Source: Erysipelotrichaceae bacterium (GTDB taxonomy: Bacteria; Bacillota_I; Bacilli_A; Erysipelotrichales; Erysipelotrichaceae). From it: 64,000 bases of DNA. Positions 36,988 through 45,803 of this stretch are shown here, in pieces. Position 1 is the first letter of the stretch. Each line of letters begins with the position of its first letter. The stretch is taken from positions 41,948 through 105,947 of the forward strand of contig JALEZD010000015.1 in NCBI GenBank assembly GCA_022772735.1, written 5' to 3'. The translations under genes were made by a program, and so were the position numbers. The notes below the pieces were generated by a model. The model had not been told where the DNA came from and did not search any database. It was given only the letters and a program-made list of their open reading frames with translations.

Positions 36988-39448
36988 TACTATAACCCCT
37001 ATTCATATTCAAATACCTTTCAATTTCTTCTTCAATTTCTTTTGTATTTTTGCCTATGCTACCTTTAGCTTTATGAAACAGATTATGTTTAAATGTTGTA
37101 TTACTTTTGATAAACGAATTAAAAATTCTATTTGGATTAAAATCAAACTTAGCAGCTTTTTCATACCCAAAGCTTTTAGCTGCTTCTATATATTTTTTTG
37201 CATAATTCAAATCTCTTTCTACATACTTTCCCACCAAATAAAAAACTCCAAGCCTATAATTAGCTTCAGGATCCCCTCTATCAACAAGAATTTTTATTAT
37301 ATTTAAACACTCTCTATTATTTTGTTTGTCTAAAATACTGGCAAGGTAATTTAAATCTTTATTATTTGTTAACTCAAATTTTTTGGCATAATATAAAGCT
37401 AAATCATAGTTTACTTCTCCAAGATTACCAAAAAAATATAATTTAGAAAGCTTTAAACTGCTCTCCTTTGTTGGATATTTATTAAAATTATCTAATAACT
37501 CTTTTTGAGCTTCATCAAGAAGTTTATTAATATTTTCTTTTGTATTAAATTCGTGTTGAACCTTATTTTTTAATAGTATATTCGCTAATCTTATCTTCAA
37601 ATCAGGATTCGATATATCAAGTTCTCTTAGACATTCAGCATATATCTTTGTTGCTTTTTCATAATTAATTTCTGTACCCAATCCATTTTCATATAATTTT
37701 GCAAGAATAATTTTTGAATTGGTGTCAATCTCTCCTTTATTATTCTTTGACTCTAAACACTCAAATACTTCTTTATAACAATCTTGCATAAAATTAATAT
37801 TCCTAAATTTAATTAGTCTTCTTCTCATAAACTCAGCTATTTTATATGTGGCTAAAGGATTAGGTTCCTTTACTTCTGAATAATATTTAAATGCTTTCTC
37901 GTAATCCCTTTCTACCCCCAATCCATTTTCATACAAATTTCCAAGTGCTATTTTAGAAAATGAATAATTTTCAGATTTTTTATAGTATTCCATAGATTTT
38001 TCATAATTAACATTATCAATCCCTAAATCATAATGATGAAATTTTCCTAATTTATATGCCCAAAGATTACTATTTGTTTTTTTATAAAGCTCTAATATGA
38101 TTTTGTAGCTATTATTTAACAGTTCTGCATAATCTAAATTATTTTTATTTAAACTAGGATATTTATTTATTAATTTTGCTAAATTTTGCATAGCCAATGG
38201 ATTGTTTCCCAAAGATTTTTTATACATTATTTCATAGGCTTTTAAATTATCTTTTTTTATTTCTTTACTGCCATATAAATATTTCATTCCCAATTTGTAT
38301 TCGTCATCATAAATATTATTAAATCTTGTACTATCATTAATGTTTTCATCATCAATTGCTTCACTGGTTTCAGGGTTTATATAACTGTTATTATCGGTAA
38401 CTCTATCATCCATATCATTCATATAATTAAATTGTTTCTTTAGTGAAAGCAAATAATTCGCAATTAAAATATGTATTTTTCTCAACTCAACATCTTTTAT
38501 CTTATAATCAAATTCTTCATTACTTTCTTTTGTAATTTCATTTAGTTCATCAATTTTTGTTACAAAATTTTGATAACTATCTTTAATAAAATCATTTTCA
38601 AGAATATCTTTTACAATATCATCTACTTCTTTTCTATAAGGTTTAATGTGAATTGAATTATATTGTAATCTACCTTTTTCAGGTAATTTAATAAATAAAT
38701 TTTGAACTTTTGTAAATAATTTTAGATCCATTTCTTTAACCTTATTTATCAAAATGTTTTTAGTTTCATTTTTATTATTTAACAAATTTTTATAAGTTTC
38801 TTTAAATGAATTATTACTAAGTTCCATTTTCATAGTTTCTTTATCTATTACATCTTTTATTAATTGCAACTGTGTCTGTGTTAGTTTTCCTCTACTTCTT
38901 GTTTTATCTTTTTCAAAAAACACCAAATGTACATGAGGACGTTTTGTATTAGTATGATAGTTTGCCCACCACATAACATTATTATTTTCTATTTCTAATT
39001 TCTTAAAAATAGTTGGTAGTATTCTTGATAACATATTTCCATAGTCATTAATATTATTTAATCCAATCTTTTTTGTTGTTTCATAATCTCTATGAGAAAT
39101 TACTAAGTCCCAAATAATATCTCCATCTTTATTAAAATACTTAATTGCTTCATCTCTAAATATTTCTCTACTTACATCATCCAACAATCCGTAATTTGTA
39201 AATGTATTTTCATCAATCAACAAATCATCATCTACTTTTTCCATTTCTCTACCTGTATAATCAAAAAAGCTTTTATGTTCATTTTCTTCATCAATTCGTT
39301 TATGATTTGCATCTTCTCTACCAGTGTAATCAAAAAATCCATTCTTACCAAAAATTGCATACGTTGTTAAAATACCTTTAAATCTTGAACCAGGAGGTGC
39401 TGGTTTACCATACTGTAAAAATCTTGATGTACATACAGCTCTATTCAT
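36974..39448 (-). CDS. MobP-type relaxase fused to Sel1-like repeats
   Basis: It nicks oriT and pilots the transferred strand. The N-terminal ~220 residues have the MobP relaxase core: WDLVISHRDYE, NYHTNTKRPHVHLVFFE (the H-x-H metal site) and an N-terminal AVCTSRFLQYGKP. A catalytic Tyr is likely in FFDYTGRE, which occurs twice about 22 residues apart. From about residue 380 to 780 the protein is Sel1-like repeats, each about 36 residues with an AxLYENGLGxxxxYEKA-type unit (KLYENGLGTEINYEKATKI, LGNLYENGLGVERDYEKAFK). Sel1 repeats mediate protein contacts. The 824-residue fusion is longer than ordinary MobP relaxases. It overlaps the coupling-protein gene by 14 nt. Confidence 0.85.
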   Translation of the reverse strand: MNRAVCTSRFLQYGKPAPPGSRFKGILTTYAIFGKNGFFDYTGREDANHKRIDEENEHKSFFDYTGREMEKVDDDLLIDENTFTNYGLLDDVSREIFRDEAIKYFNKDGDIIWDLVISHRDYETTKKIGLNNINDYGNMLSRILPTIFKKLEIENNNVMWWANYHTNTKRPHVHLVFFEKDKTRSRGKLTQTQLQLIKDVIDKETMKMELSNNSFKETYKNLLNNKNETKNILINKVKEMDLKLFTKVQNLFIKLPEKGRLQYNSIHIKPYRKEVDDIVKDILENDFIKDSYQNFVTKIDELNEITKESNEEFDYKIKDVELRKIHILIANYLLSLKKQFNYMNDMDDRVTDNNSYINPETSEAIDDENINDSTRFNNIYDDEYKLGMKYLYGSKEIKKDNLKAYEIMYKKSLGNNPLAMQNLAKLINKYPSLNKNNLDYAELLNNSYKIILELYKKTNSNLWAYKLGKFHHYDLGIDNVNYEKSMEYYKKSENYSFSKIALGNLYENGLGVERDYEKAFKYYSEVKEPNPLATYKIAEFMRRRLIKFRNINFMQDCYKEVFECLESKNNKGEIDTNSKIILAKLYENGLGTEINYEKATKIYAECLRELDISNPDLKIRLANILLKNKVQHEFNTKENINKLLDEAQKELLDNFNKYPTKESSLKLSKLYFFGNLGEVNYDLALYYAKKFELTNNKDLNYLASILDKQNNRECLNIIKILVDRGDPEANYRLGVFYLVGKYVERDLNYAKKYIEAAKSFGYEKAAKFDFNPNRIFNSFIKSNTTFKHNLFHKAKGSIGKNTKEIEEEIERYLNMNRGYSNEYS

Positions 39449-39659
39449 TTTCTTCTAAAACTTCATCACTTTTTTTATTAAAAATTTTTTCTACCTCGCT
39501 ATCAAGTTCAATATATTTGTTATAAATTTTTTCTAATTTTTTTAATTCTTCATTCATTATTAAATTATTTTTTGTAAGTTCGTTTATCTTTTTTGTATTA
39601 ACTTCTAAATCTTTTTTTATTTTTTGAATTTTAATTTCCATCTTTTTTAAGTTATTCAT
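39441..39659 (-). CDS. Small coiled-coil protein
   Basis: This 72-residue protein consists of a charged coiled coil (KKMEIKIQKIKKDLEVNTKK) and a Glu-rich tail. A good AGGAG site precedes it. It sits between the ribbon-helix-helix gene and the relaxase gene, with an 8-nt overlap into the latter. A role as an accessory relaxosome subunit is plausible. I do not recognise the family. Confidence 0.7.
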   Translation of the reverse strand: MNNLKKMEIKIQKIKKDLEVNTKKINELTKNNLIMNEELKKLEKIYNKYIELDSEVEKIFNKKSDEVLEENE

Positions 39660-39665
39660 ATTGTT

Positions 39666-40097
39666 TTATTCTCCTCTTCTTCTAATCATTTTTTGAATTT
39701 TTTCATCTACTGTTTCTTCAATGTATGTATCTTTATCAATAACTGCATCTATCATTTCATTACTAGTATTTAAATCTAAAAGTTTAAAAAACATCAAAAG
39801 TAGTTCTGTATTTTTTAAATTTTGTAGTGATATATCTTTCCATGCATCTTGAATTTTTACCAAATAATTTTCAAATAAATCTTTAGTTTGACTTGCAAAA
39901 AAGTTGTAATATGGGTGTCCTTTTTTAGAATCCATTTGTTGTAAATAATAAAACTCTATTGCTTCTTCTATAATTTCAGCTTTAGTTCTTGCAACAACAT
40001 TGTATTTACTTGAGTTTTCTATTTCTAAATTTTCTAACTCAAACAATTGATTTTCTGTTTGACTTGATACTCTAATACTCAAAATACTTTTTGCCAT
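39666..40097 (-). CDS. Ribbon-helix-helix mobilisation protein (MobC-like)
   Basis: It probably binds the oriT region and assists the relaxase. The N-terminus SILSIRVSSQTENQLFELE, then SKYNVVARTKAEIIEEAIEFYYL, fits a ribbon-helix-helix fold with the DNA-binding strand near residue 5-12. The length is 143 residues. The phased GTATAC repeats just upstream of its start (40202-40271) are the most likely binding sites, and would also repress its own promoter (inference). It starts the oriT-proximal mobilisation operon of the element. Confidence 0.72.
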   Translation of the reverse strand: MAKSILSIRVSSQTENQLFELENLEIENSSKYNVVARTKAEIIEEAIEFYYLQQMDSKKGHPYYNFFASQTKDLFENYLVKIQDAWKDISLQNLKNTELLLMFFKLLDLNTSNEMIDAVIDKDTYIEETVDEKIQKMIRRRGE

Positions 40098-40201
40098 TTT
40101 TTATATTTCCTTCCTCTAGTTTTTTAGATTATCTTTATTTTTTATTTTCATTTTTTAAAATTTTAATTTTAATTTTTATTATTTTTTTATTTGGAAAATG
40201 C

Positions 40202-40271
40202 GTATACAATCGTATACAAAAGTGTATACAAATGTATACATTCGTATACGAAATGTTTACAAACGTATACG
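40202..40271. promoter_or_regulatory. Phased GTATAC iteron array
   Basis: GTATAC occurs at 40202, 40212, 40224, 40234, 40244 and 40265, with a GTTTAC variant at 40255. Spacings are 10, 12, 10, 10, 11 and 10 bp, so all sites face the same side of the helix. This is the pattern of a cooperative DNA-binding site. It lies 105-170 bp upstream of the ribbon-helix-helix gene. Confidence 0.8.
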
Positions 40272-40320
40272 ATTAGTGAATTAAGAAAAAACCTTTTAGA
40301 AAAAGCCTTTTTGACGAAAA

Positions 40321-40339
40321 AATCAAGCTGTGCTTGATT
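40321..40339. other. Candidate oriT hairpin
   Basis: AATCAAGCTGTGCTTGATT forms a perfect 8-bp stem with a 3-nt loop, placed between the iteron array and an isolated 18-bp palindrome. Hairpins of this kind lie next to nic sites in MobP-type origins. The nick position is not identifiable by eye. Confidence 0.5.
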
Positions 40340-40349
40340 GTTCAAACCG

Positions 40350-40367
40350 AAAATCGTATACGATTTT
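40350..40367. promoter_or_regulatory. Isolated 18-bp perfect palindrome AAAATCGTATACGATTTT
   Basis: It contains the same GTATAC core as the array and is a full symmetrical site, separated by about 80 bp from the array. It is likely a high-affinity site for the same protein. Confidence 0.65.
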
Positions 40368-40429
40368 CCTTATCCTGTTTTACCTATATTTTTACGATTT
40401 TTATAGAACATTTAGAAACTCAATAAGAA

Positions 40430-40455
40430 AGAGCAGAATTTTTTTCATCTGCTCT
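40430..40455 (-). terminator. Terminator of the transfer operon
   Basis: On the minus strand AGAGCAGA-loop-TCTGCTCT is followed by TTCTTATT, just past the M23 hydrolase gene. It separates the long transfer operon from the oriT-proximal mobilisation operon. Confidence 0.65.
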
Positions 40456-40470
40456 ATCCATTTTAAATTT

Positions 40471-41964
40471 TTAATTTCTGATTAAGTCTTTGTATATTAT
40501 TGGAGCAACATTCAATGGGTCAAGTACTGTACTTCTACTTGTGCTTGATTGGAATTGAATGTGAACATGAGGACCAGTAACTTTTCCAGTGGCACCCTCT
40601 TGTCCAATAATATCTCCTCTATTAACATAATCTCCTGCTTGATAAGATGATGGACTTTGTAAGTGATTGTACTTAACAAAAAGTCCACTCACACTATCTT
40701 GAATCATAATAGTATTTCCACTAATACTATCATAACCATTGAGTATTACTTTGCCACCGACACCTGCTCGAATATTTTCTCCTAAACCTCTGCTGTGTTT
40801 TGGTTGAACATCTACTCCAGTATGACCTGGATAGCATCGATTGAAATCGCAGGTTACCTTTATTTCATCAAATGGAATTAAGAAGTCTAGTAATCCAGCA
40901 TTAACATCAATATTATCTATATCAGTATACTTAATGACACCACCAGTAATTCCTGTAGGCTGCCCCATAAGTATCATTGGATTAAAATATTGTTTTTCTC
41001 CTTCAATTAGTCTGTAAGTAAAAATTTGTATGTTGCTTGTTGCATAACCAATCTCTTGTAATACTTCAACATTTTTTCCTAAAGGAACATTTATGTTTGC
41101 ATTTTTATATTCAATATAAAACTCCCAACCTTTTCTATCAGATTTAAAAATAGTAGTATCATTTTCTTTTGATTCAAGTTTCATATTTGTAAAAGATAAA
41201 ATACTTCCAGTTCCACTTCCTTCTGTATAACTTAAAAATTCAAGTGCAGCACTGTTGTCTTTATCAATAACTTTATATCCATAGCGGTCTTCTGACTTAT
41301 AATCAGTAAAAGGTGGCTGATATGGAAACACCCACCTTTCTTCTCTGACTAATACACATTTTGTTTCAGGATGATTATCTTCACATTCATCGATGTAGTA
41401 ATCTTCTTCAACATAATCCAAAATCCATTCACTATCTTTTTCAATTACTTCTGAAGCATTAGTTGTATTTGAAATTTTTTCTACTTTTTTGTAGTGTTCT
41501 TTTTGAAATAATTTTGGAAGTCTTATATCTTCAAACAAATCTAAAGGTACAGATCCTTTCCACTCTTTTAATTCATTTTTATATATTCCAAATATCTCAC
41601 TACCATCAAGTGAAATTAAAGGATTTATAAAATTACCATTACCATCAAAATAGCTAGCACATTGATTAAGTGCTTGTATCTTATCCTCATTTTCATTTAC
41701 ATAAATACAAGTTAACAGTTCATCGTAGTCAAATGATGTATGATTCCCTGCTTGCCATTCATCAATTACTTTTCGATAATCTTCAGTTGTATCAAGTTCT
41801 TTATTACCACTAAAAATATTAATTACTTTTTCACTCATATGTTGTACTAAGATAACAGGAAGCATCGCAATTACAATTACTAAAGCAAAACAAATAAAAA
41901 CAAACATACCTTTGAAAAGTATTGTTACTGCTTTTTTAAATAATATTTTTTCAATTTCCTTCAA
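40471..41964 (-). CDS. Membrane-anchored M23 peptidoglycan hydrolase of the transfer system
   Basis: It locally opens the cell wall for the conjugation channel. One N-terminal membrane helix (FICFALVIVIAMLPVILV) is followed by a long unassigned region. The M23 endopeptidase domain begins near residue 375 with HTGVDV (metal-binding His and Asp) and ends with GPHVHIQF, which supplies the H-x-H metal ligand. NHLQSPSSYQAGDYVNRGDII lies between. The length is 497 residues. No lytic transglycosylase domain is visible, unlike Tn916-type CwlT. Confidence 0.88.
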   Translation of the reverse strand: MKEIEKILFKKAVTILFKGMFVFICFALVIVIAMLPVILVQHMSEKVINIFSGNKELDTTEDYRKVIDEWQAGNHTSFDYDELLTCIYVNENEDKIQALNQCASYFDGNGNFINPLISLDGSEIFGIYKNELKEWKGSVPLDLFEDIRLPKLFQKEHYKKVEKISNTTNASEVIEKDSEWILDYVEEDYYIDECEDNHPETKCVLVREERWVFPYQPPFTDYKSEDRYGYKVIDKDNSAALEFLSYTEGSGTGSILSFTNMKLESKENDTTIFKSDRKGWEFYIEYKNANINVPLGKNVEVLQEIGYATSNIQIFTYRLIEGEKQYFNPMILMGQPTGITGGVIKYTDIDNIDVNAGLLDFLIPFDEIKVTCDFNRCYPGHTGVDVQPKHSRGLGENIRAGVGGKVILNGYDSISGNTIMIQDSVSGLFVKYNHLQSPSSYQAGDYVNRGDIIGQEGATGKVTGPHVHIQFQSSTSRSTVLDPLNVAPIIYKDLIRN

Positions 41965-41966
41965 GA

Positions 41967-44567
41967 TTATTTTGCTCCCATATCTATTAACTCAGCATCT
42001 GTCGCAATAACATTAATAGGTATTCTTTTATTACCTGCAATAAACAATCCTTCCCCTTGATTAAATGATTGTATTAACTCTTTTTCACTATCATTTAATA
42101 CTACAAGTTTTTGTAAATCTTCTGCAGCATCTTTTTCTAGTTGCATACACAACTTGTAAACAGCATTATTGAAAATTGCTTTACCATCAGTTAAAACTTT
42201 TGGATCTGCAAAATCTCGTGGCTCTTGAGTTCCTAAAAGCATCGATGTGGTATATTTTCTTGCACGCCTATAAAACTGTGATATTAATTTTGATGTACTT
42301 CCTTCAAGTATCATAGTATGCCCTTCATCAAGTACAAATGCACTATAATTACTATTTTCTAGACACGCACCCCAGCTGAATTTAAACATAATGTGATATA
42401 AAGCATTTCTTAAATTTTCAGATTGGTTGAACATAGCCTTTGTACCAAAAGATATAATTGGTCTTTCTGTATTTCTTATATTAATTTGTGTTTGACCATT
42501 AAAGTAAATACTCCATTCATTCATTATTCTGCTCATTTTAATTTTGAGCTGACTTAATAATCTTTCCTCATCAGGATTGATTTTTTCTTTTCTCAAATAA
42601 TTTATTCTTTCTTCTAAACACTCATCAAAAGTTGTAAAAGTAGGCATATCCTTATATGTTAGTTTTTCAAATGTTTCATATTTACCATTAATATCTTTTT
42701 TAATTCCGACCTTTTCATATGATTTAATTACTATACCACCTACAACAGTTAAAATATCTTCATCTATTTGAGGGTACAAAAACTTAATTACTTGGTTTAC
42801 ATCTTCAATAACATTAAATATTGATAATTCTGTATCCCACATCTTTTCAAGCCAATCAGGATCGTCATCTTCAACATCATTTGGCTTTAAATCAAATACA
42901 TTTATTACTGCATTTCTGTGACCCCACTTAATATAACTTCCACCATATTTTTTAGTCATTATTTCATTCTTATCTTCAGGGTCTATCCAAATAATTGTTA
43001 CTTTATTCTTTATAAAGTTTCTTATAATTAAATTCATTGCAGTTGTTTTACCTGAGCCTGACTTACCAACCACAATAATATTTCCATTTATTCTTTGATT
43101 AAACTTACTTTCTTCAACATTATTTTTATAGTAAAAAGGATCAAACAATATTATTCCATTATTCTGTAATTCTTTTCCTAGCAAAAATCCTTTACTATCC
43201 TTAAGAGTTTCAAATATAAAAGGATACAGCCCTGCAACTCCATATGATGGTAGTGGAACACCTAAATTGTTTTTTATAGTTTCAGGAAGCTTGCTGTCAA
43301 TAAATAAAGGACATACAGTTCTTAATAACATTTCTTGCATTAAAACTACATTAGTAGTTTTAAAACCTATAGAATTAAGTCTGTCTTTTAAGTCTTTCTT
43401 GAGTGATGCAAGTGTTTTGACATCATCTGCATACACACTAAATACTATAGTTACGTTGTGTGTTTGATCTTGGTTTCTAACTATTTCTTCAATGTACGCT
43501 TGGAGTGAATCTAAATCATTAGTTAGTCTTTGTGATAAATGTGGATCTCTTGTTTTTCTTAACTCTTGTAATTTTTCTTGATAGTCTTTTTTAAGTAAAC
43601 TTGCAATATTCATATCAAGTCTATTTGTAGTTAAAAATACCTTATAGTTAGGATCACTTACAAAATCACACAATATACCTAGCCAAAATCTAGGTGGTAA
43701 TTGAGTAACAAGTATGTTAGATACAAATTTATCCCCCATTACATATTTATCCTTTTCTAAAGAAAATGCAGTAGGTGCTAATTTTGATTTTTTAATATAT
43801 TTACTATCAGGCTTAATATTTGGAATAGGTTTTAAATCTGTATCAAACCTTTCAAATGTTTCTGTTGTATCTACAACCTTATATGAGTCTGTTTCTTCGT
43901 CATATACCATGTTTTGATTTTCATAACTAAAAATACCTCTACTATAATAAAAGTCGTTTATAAGTGGGTTTTCAAACACATAGGACATATAGTTATAATA
44001 ATCTCTTTTATTTAATTCCTTTGGTTCAAATCCAGCATACTTAAATTCATTTATTAAATCTAAAAACTCTTTCTCCATATCCTTAAGTTCTTTTGTTTTA
44101 ATCATTACAAAAAACTCAAGTTCTCTATATGTATCTCTAAAGTTTTCTATTTTTATCAAGTCATTTTGAATAAGTTTTTTACATTCTAAATCTTCTTCAT
44201 AAATATCTTTATTAAGTAAATCAGATATATGTTCATCTGCATTTACTGGACTAAATACAAAGTTAAAAAACATATTTGATTTTAATCTATTTAAACATAG
44301 TCTTATCTTATTTAATCTTCGATTTTGTTCTTGTGTATCATCAATGAAAATATTATGAGGATGAAGTTTTATACCTTTAATATATTCCTCTTTTTTATTC
44401 TTTTTTAATTTGATGTAATAATCTTCAATTTCATCAATATCAATCCATCCTAGAGTAGTTGCAACTTTTGATTTTATCTTTTTAATATCACTTTTGGCTT
44501 GTTTTATTTTCTTAAATTCTCTTTTTTCAATTTTACTCATTTTTTTAGTTTTATTAAATAACCACAT
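41967..44567 (-). CDS. virB4: VirB4/TraC-type conjugation ATPase
   Basis: It energises assembly of the secretion channel. The length is 866 residues. Walker A (VVGKSGSGKTTAMNLIIRN) lies near residue 505, Walker B in SAFVLDEGHTMI, and the long N-terminal CagE/TrbE/VirB domain has LATTLGWIDIDEIEDYYIKL. The start is set to 44567 (MWLFNKTK) because AAGGAG precedes it. It ends 2 nt before the M23 hydrolase gene. A palindrome copy lies directly upstream, between it and the PBECR4 gene. Confidence 0.93.
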   Translation of the reverse strand: MWLFNKTKKMSKIEKREFKKIKQAKSDIKKIKSKVATTLGWIDIDEIEDYYIKLKKNKKEEYIKGIKLHPHNIFIDDTQEQNRRLNKIRLCLNRLKSNMFFNFVFSPVNADEHISDLLNKDIYEEDLECKKLIQNDLIKIENFRDTYRELEFFVMIKTKELKDMEKEFLDLINEFKYAGFEPKELNKRDYYNYMSYVFENPLINDFYYSRGIFSYENQNMVYDEETDSYKVVDTTETFERFDTDLKPIPNIKPDSKYIKKSKLAPTAFSLEKDKYVMGDKFVSNILVTQLPPRFWLGILCDFVSDPNYKVFLTTNRLDMNIASLLKKDYQEKLQELRKTRDPHLSQRLTNDLDSLQAYIEEIVRNQDQTHNVTIVFSVYADDVKTLASLKKDLKDRLNSIGFKTTNVVLMQEMLLRTVCPLFIDSKLPETIKNNLGVPLPSYGVAGLYPFIFETLKDSKGFLLGKELQNNGIILFDPFYYKNNVEESKFNQRINGNIIVVGKSGSGKTTAMNLIIRNFIKNKVTIIWIDPEDKNEIMTKKYGGSYIKWGHRNAVINVFDLKPNDVEDDDPDWLEKMWDTELSIFNVIEDVNQVIKFLYPQIDEDILTVVGGIVIKSYEKVGIKKDINGKYETFEKLTYKDMPTFTTFDECLEERINYLRKEKINPDEERLLSQLKIKMSRIMNEWSIYFNGQTQINIRNTERPIISFGTKAMFNQSENLRNALYHIMFKFSWGACLENSNYSAFVLDEGHTMILEGSTSKLISQFYRRARKYTTSMLLGTQEPRDFADPKVLTDGKAIFNNAVYKLCMQLEKDAAEDLQKLVVLNDSEKELIQSFNQGEGLFIAGNKRIPINVIATDAELIDMGAK

Positions 44568-44596
44568 ATATTCACTCCTTTCCAAATAAAAAAATT

Positions 44597-44611
44597 GGCA
44601 TGAATCATGCC
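44597..44611 (-). repeat. Palindrome copy upstream of virB4
   Basis: GGCATGAATCATGCC. The minus strand then reads AATTTTTTTATTTGG and the virB4 ribosome binding site. It forms a 9-bp stem with a 3-nt loop plus T-run, directly after the upstream stop codon. Confidence 0.9.
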
Positions 44612-44615
44612 AAAC

Positions 44616-45230
44616 TTACATATCCATGCCATAATCATTATAAATTTCTTCTTCCTTAAAAGAAAAAGGCTCTAATTCGCCTTGTTCATTGTATTTTTCT
44701 ATAGAAATTATTCTTTCTCTTATTAAAGAATCTTTATAATATTTATCATTATTCGCAAGAATATATGTTTCTAATTTTTTGTCAATAACAGTATATTCAA
44801 TTAAAGTATTTTCACCACTAACACTTAATAATCCTAAATGTAATATTTTATTATCCTTGTTTTCTATTATAAAGTGTTGACTATTTATAGATGTACCTAC
44901 TTTAGTATTTTCTACAAGTTCACCACTTTCTAAATTCTCCATAAAATATCTAAATGTGTCTACTCTATCACTTATACTTTGCAACATCGTTACATTATTA
45001 TTTCTCACAAGTCCAAATATTTCTTCATCACTTTTGTTATAACAAAAATAAAATAAATCTAGCCCTTTTATTAATTGATTTTCTTCTAGAGTATATTGTA
45101 ATCCCAAAAGATGAGGTAATATACTTGTTTTGATTTCAATATTAAATTTACTGTTGGTGGTACTTATTAATAAATGTGTTTTATTAAATTGACTCCACCA
45201 ATCCATAATGTCTTTAATTTTATGATTCAT
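44616..45230 (-). CDS. PBECR4-like nuclease-domain protein
   Basis: The 204-residue protein carries the segment LPHLLGLQYTLEENQLIKGL, which resembles the PBECR4 domain (phage barnase-EndoU-colicin-RelE-like nuclease 4) of polyvalent and conjugative-element proteins. The expected catalytic residues cannot be confirmed by eye. No signal peptide or membrane helix is present. The start is placed at 45230 (MNHKIKDIMDW) after AGAAAGGAAAT; upstream codons cover the structured leader. It lies between the VirB3-like gene and virB4, so it travels with the secretion genes. Confidence 0.6.
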   Translation of the reverse strand: MNHKIKDIMDWWSQFNKTHLLISTTNSKFNIEIKTSILPHLLGLQYTLEENQLIKGLDLFYFCYNKSDEEIFGLVRNNNVTMLQSISDRVDTFRYFMENLESGELVENTKVGTSINSQHFIIENKDNKILHLGLLSVSGENTLIEYTVIDKKLETYILANNDKYYKDSLIRERIISIEKYNEQGELEPFSFKEEEIYNDYGMDM

Positions 45231-45250
45231 TATAATTTCCTTTCTAAAAA

Positions 45251-45275
45251 TAAAAAAAAATAGCCATAAGGCTAT
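45251..45275 (-). terminator. Terminator of the structured leader
   Basis: On the minus strand ATAGCC-TTAT-GGCTAT is followed by nine T residues, just upstream of the ribosome binding site of the PBECR4-like gene. Confidence 0.8.
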
Positions 45276-45438
45276 AAAATAAACTAGTTTTAGTATTTCT
45301 GCTCCATCTTTCGACTTCTTCACACACTTACTAAAGTATGCCAACAACTAGAAATGACAATATAAGATTTCGACCGCAGGTTTTCTGACGCTCTGCGTTG
45401 CAGCATAGTGCTTATATCCACTAAGATCTCATTTATCT
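45251..45438 (-). ncRNA. Structured leader or noncoding RNA with its own promoter
   Basis: A promoter (45445-45450) starts a transcript of about 190 nt that ends in an intrinsic terminator (45251-45275) before the PBECR4-like gene. An outer stem joins 45411-45417 (minus ATATAAG) with 45360-45366 (CTTATAT). It encloses a GC-rich core with alternative pairings (CTGC-AAC-GCAG or ACGC-AGA-GCGT, and CGCAG with CTGCG). A second hairpin is 45334-45340 with 45323-45329. This could be an attenuator, riboswitch-like element or stand-alone RNA. I do not recognise a known family. Confidence 0.6.
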
Positions 45439-45444
45439 GTACAT

Positions 45445-45450
45445 ATTATA
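45445..45450 (-). promoter_or_regulatory. -10 element of the structured RNA
   Basis: The minus strand reads TGGTATAAT, an extended -10. A convincing -35 is not obvious (TTGTAT lies 14 bp upstream). Confidence 0.55.
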
Positions 45451-45476
45451 CCACAAAAAATATAATACAAAATAAT

Positions 45477-45803
45477 TTATTCATTATTTTCTTCTGCAAT
45501 CCTGTATTTATATATTCCTTCCCATATATATCTTTTTTTGGAATTGAAAAATATAAAATATAACTTTAAAAACTCAAGTAGATTATGATAAATGCTGAAT
45601 GGTGTTATTAAAGCAAAAGTAATTAAAGCCGGCAAAGATATAATACCTATAATAATGAAATGTCTTCCACTAAAAACTAATAAATATATTAATAAAAAAG
45701 CTAAACTAACTAATGTTCCACTTACTGCAATAACAAGGTCAATTATCCTATATCTATTACTTATAAATCTTCCCCGTTTAAAATTTTTAGGACTATTGAA
45801 CAT
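45477..45803 (-). CDS. VirB3/PrgI-like membrane protein
   Basis: This is a channel component, 108 residues with two closely spaced membrane helices (IDLVIAVSGTLVSLAFLLIY and HFIIIGIISLPALITFALIT). The N-terminal PKNFKRGRF and the gene position before virB4 match the PrgI/VirB3 role, in which the protein pairs with VirB4. The start is MFNSPKNF at 45803. It overlaps the VirB6-like gene by 11 nt. Confidence 0.75.
   Translation of the reverse strand: MFNSPKNFKRGRFISNRYRIIDLVIAVSGTLVSLAFLLIYLLVFSGRHFIIIGIISLPALITFALITPFSIYHNLLEFLKLYFIFFNSKKRYIWEGIYKYRIAEENNE

Noticed and set aside
40200..40271. CRISPR-like array from the repeated GTATAC motif
   Set aside because: Repeats are only 6 bp with 4-6 bp spacers of near-random AT sequence; they are phased operator sites, not spacers, and no cas gene is present.
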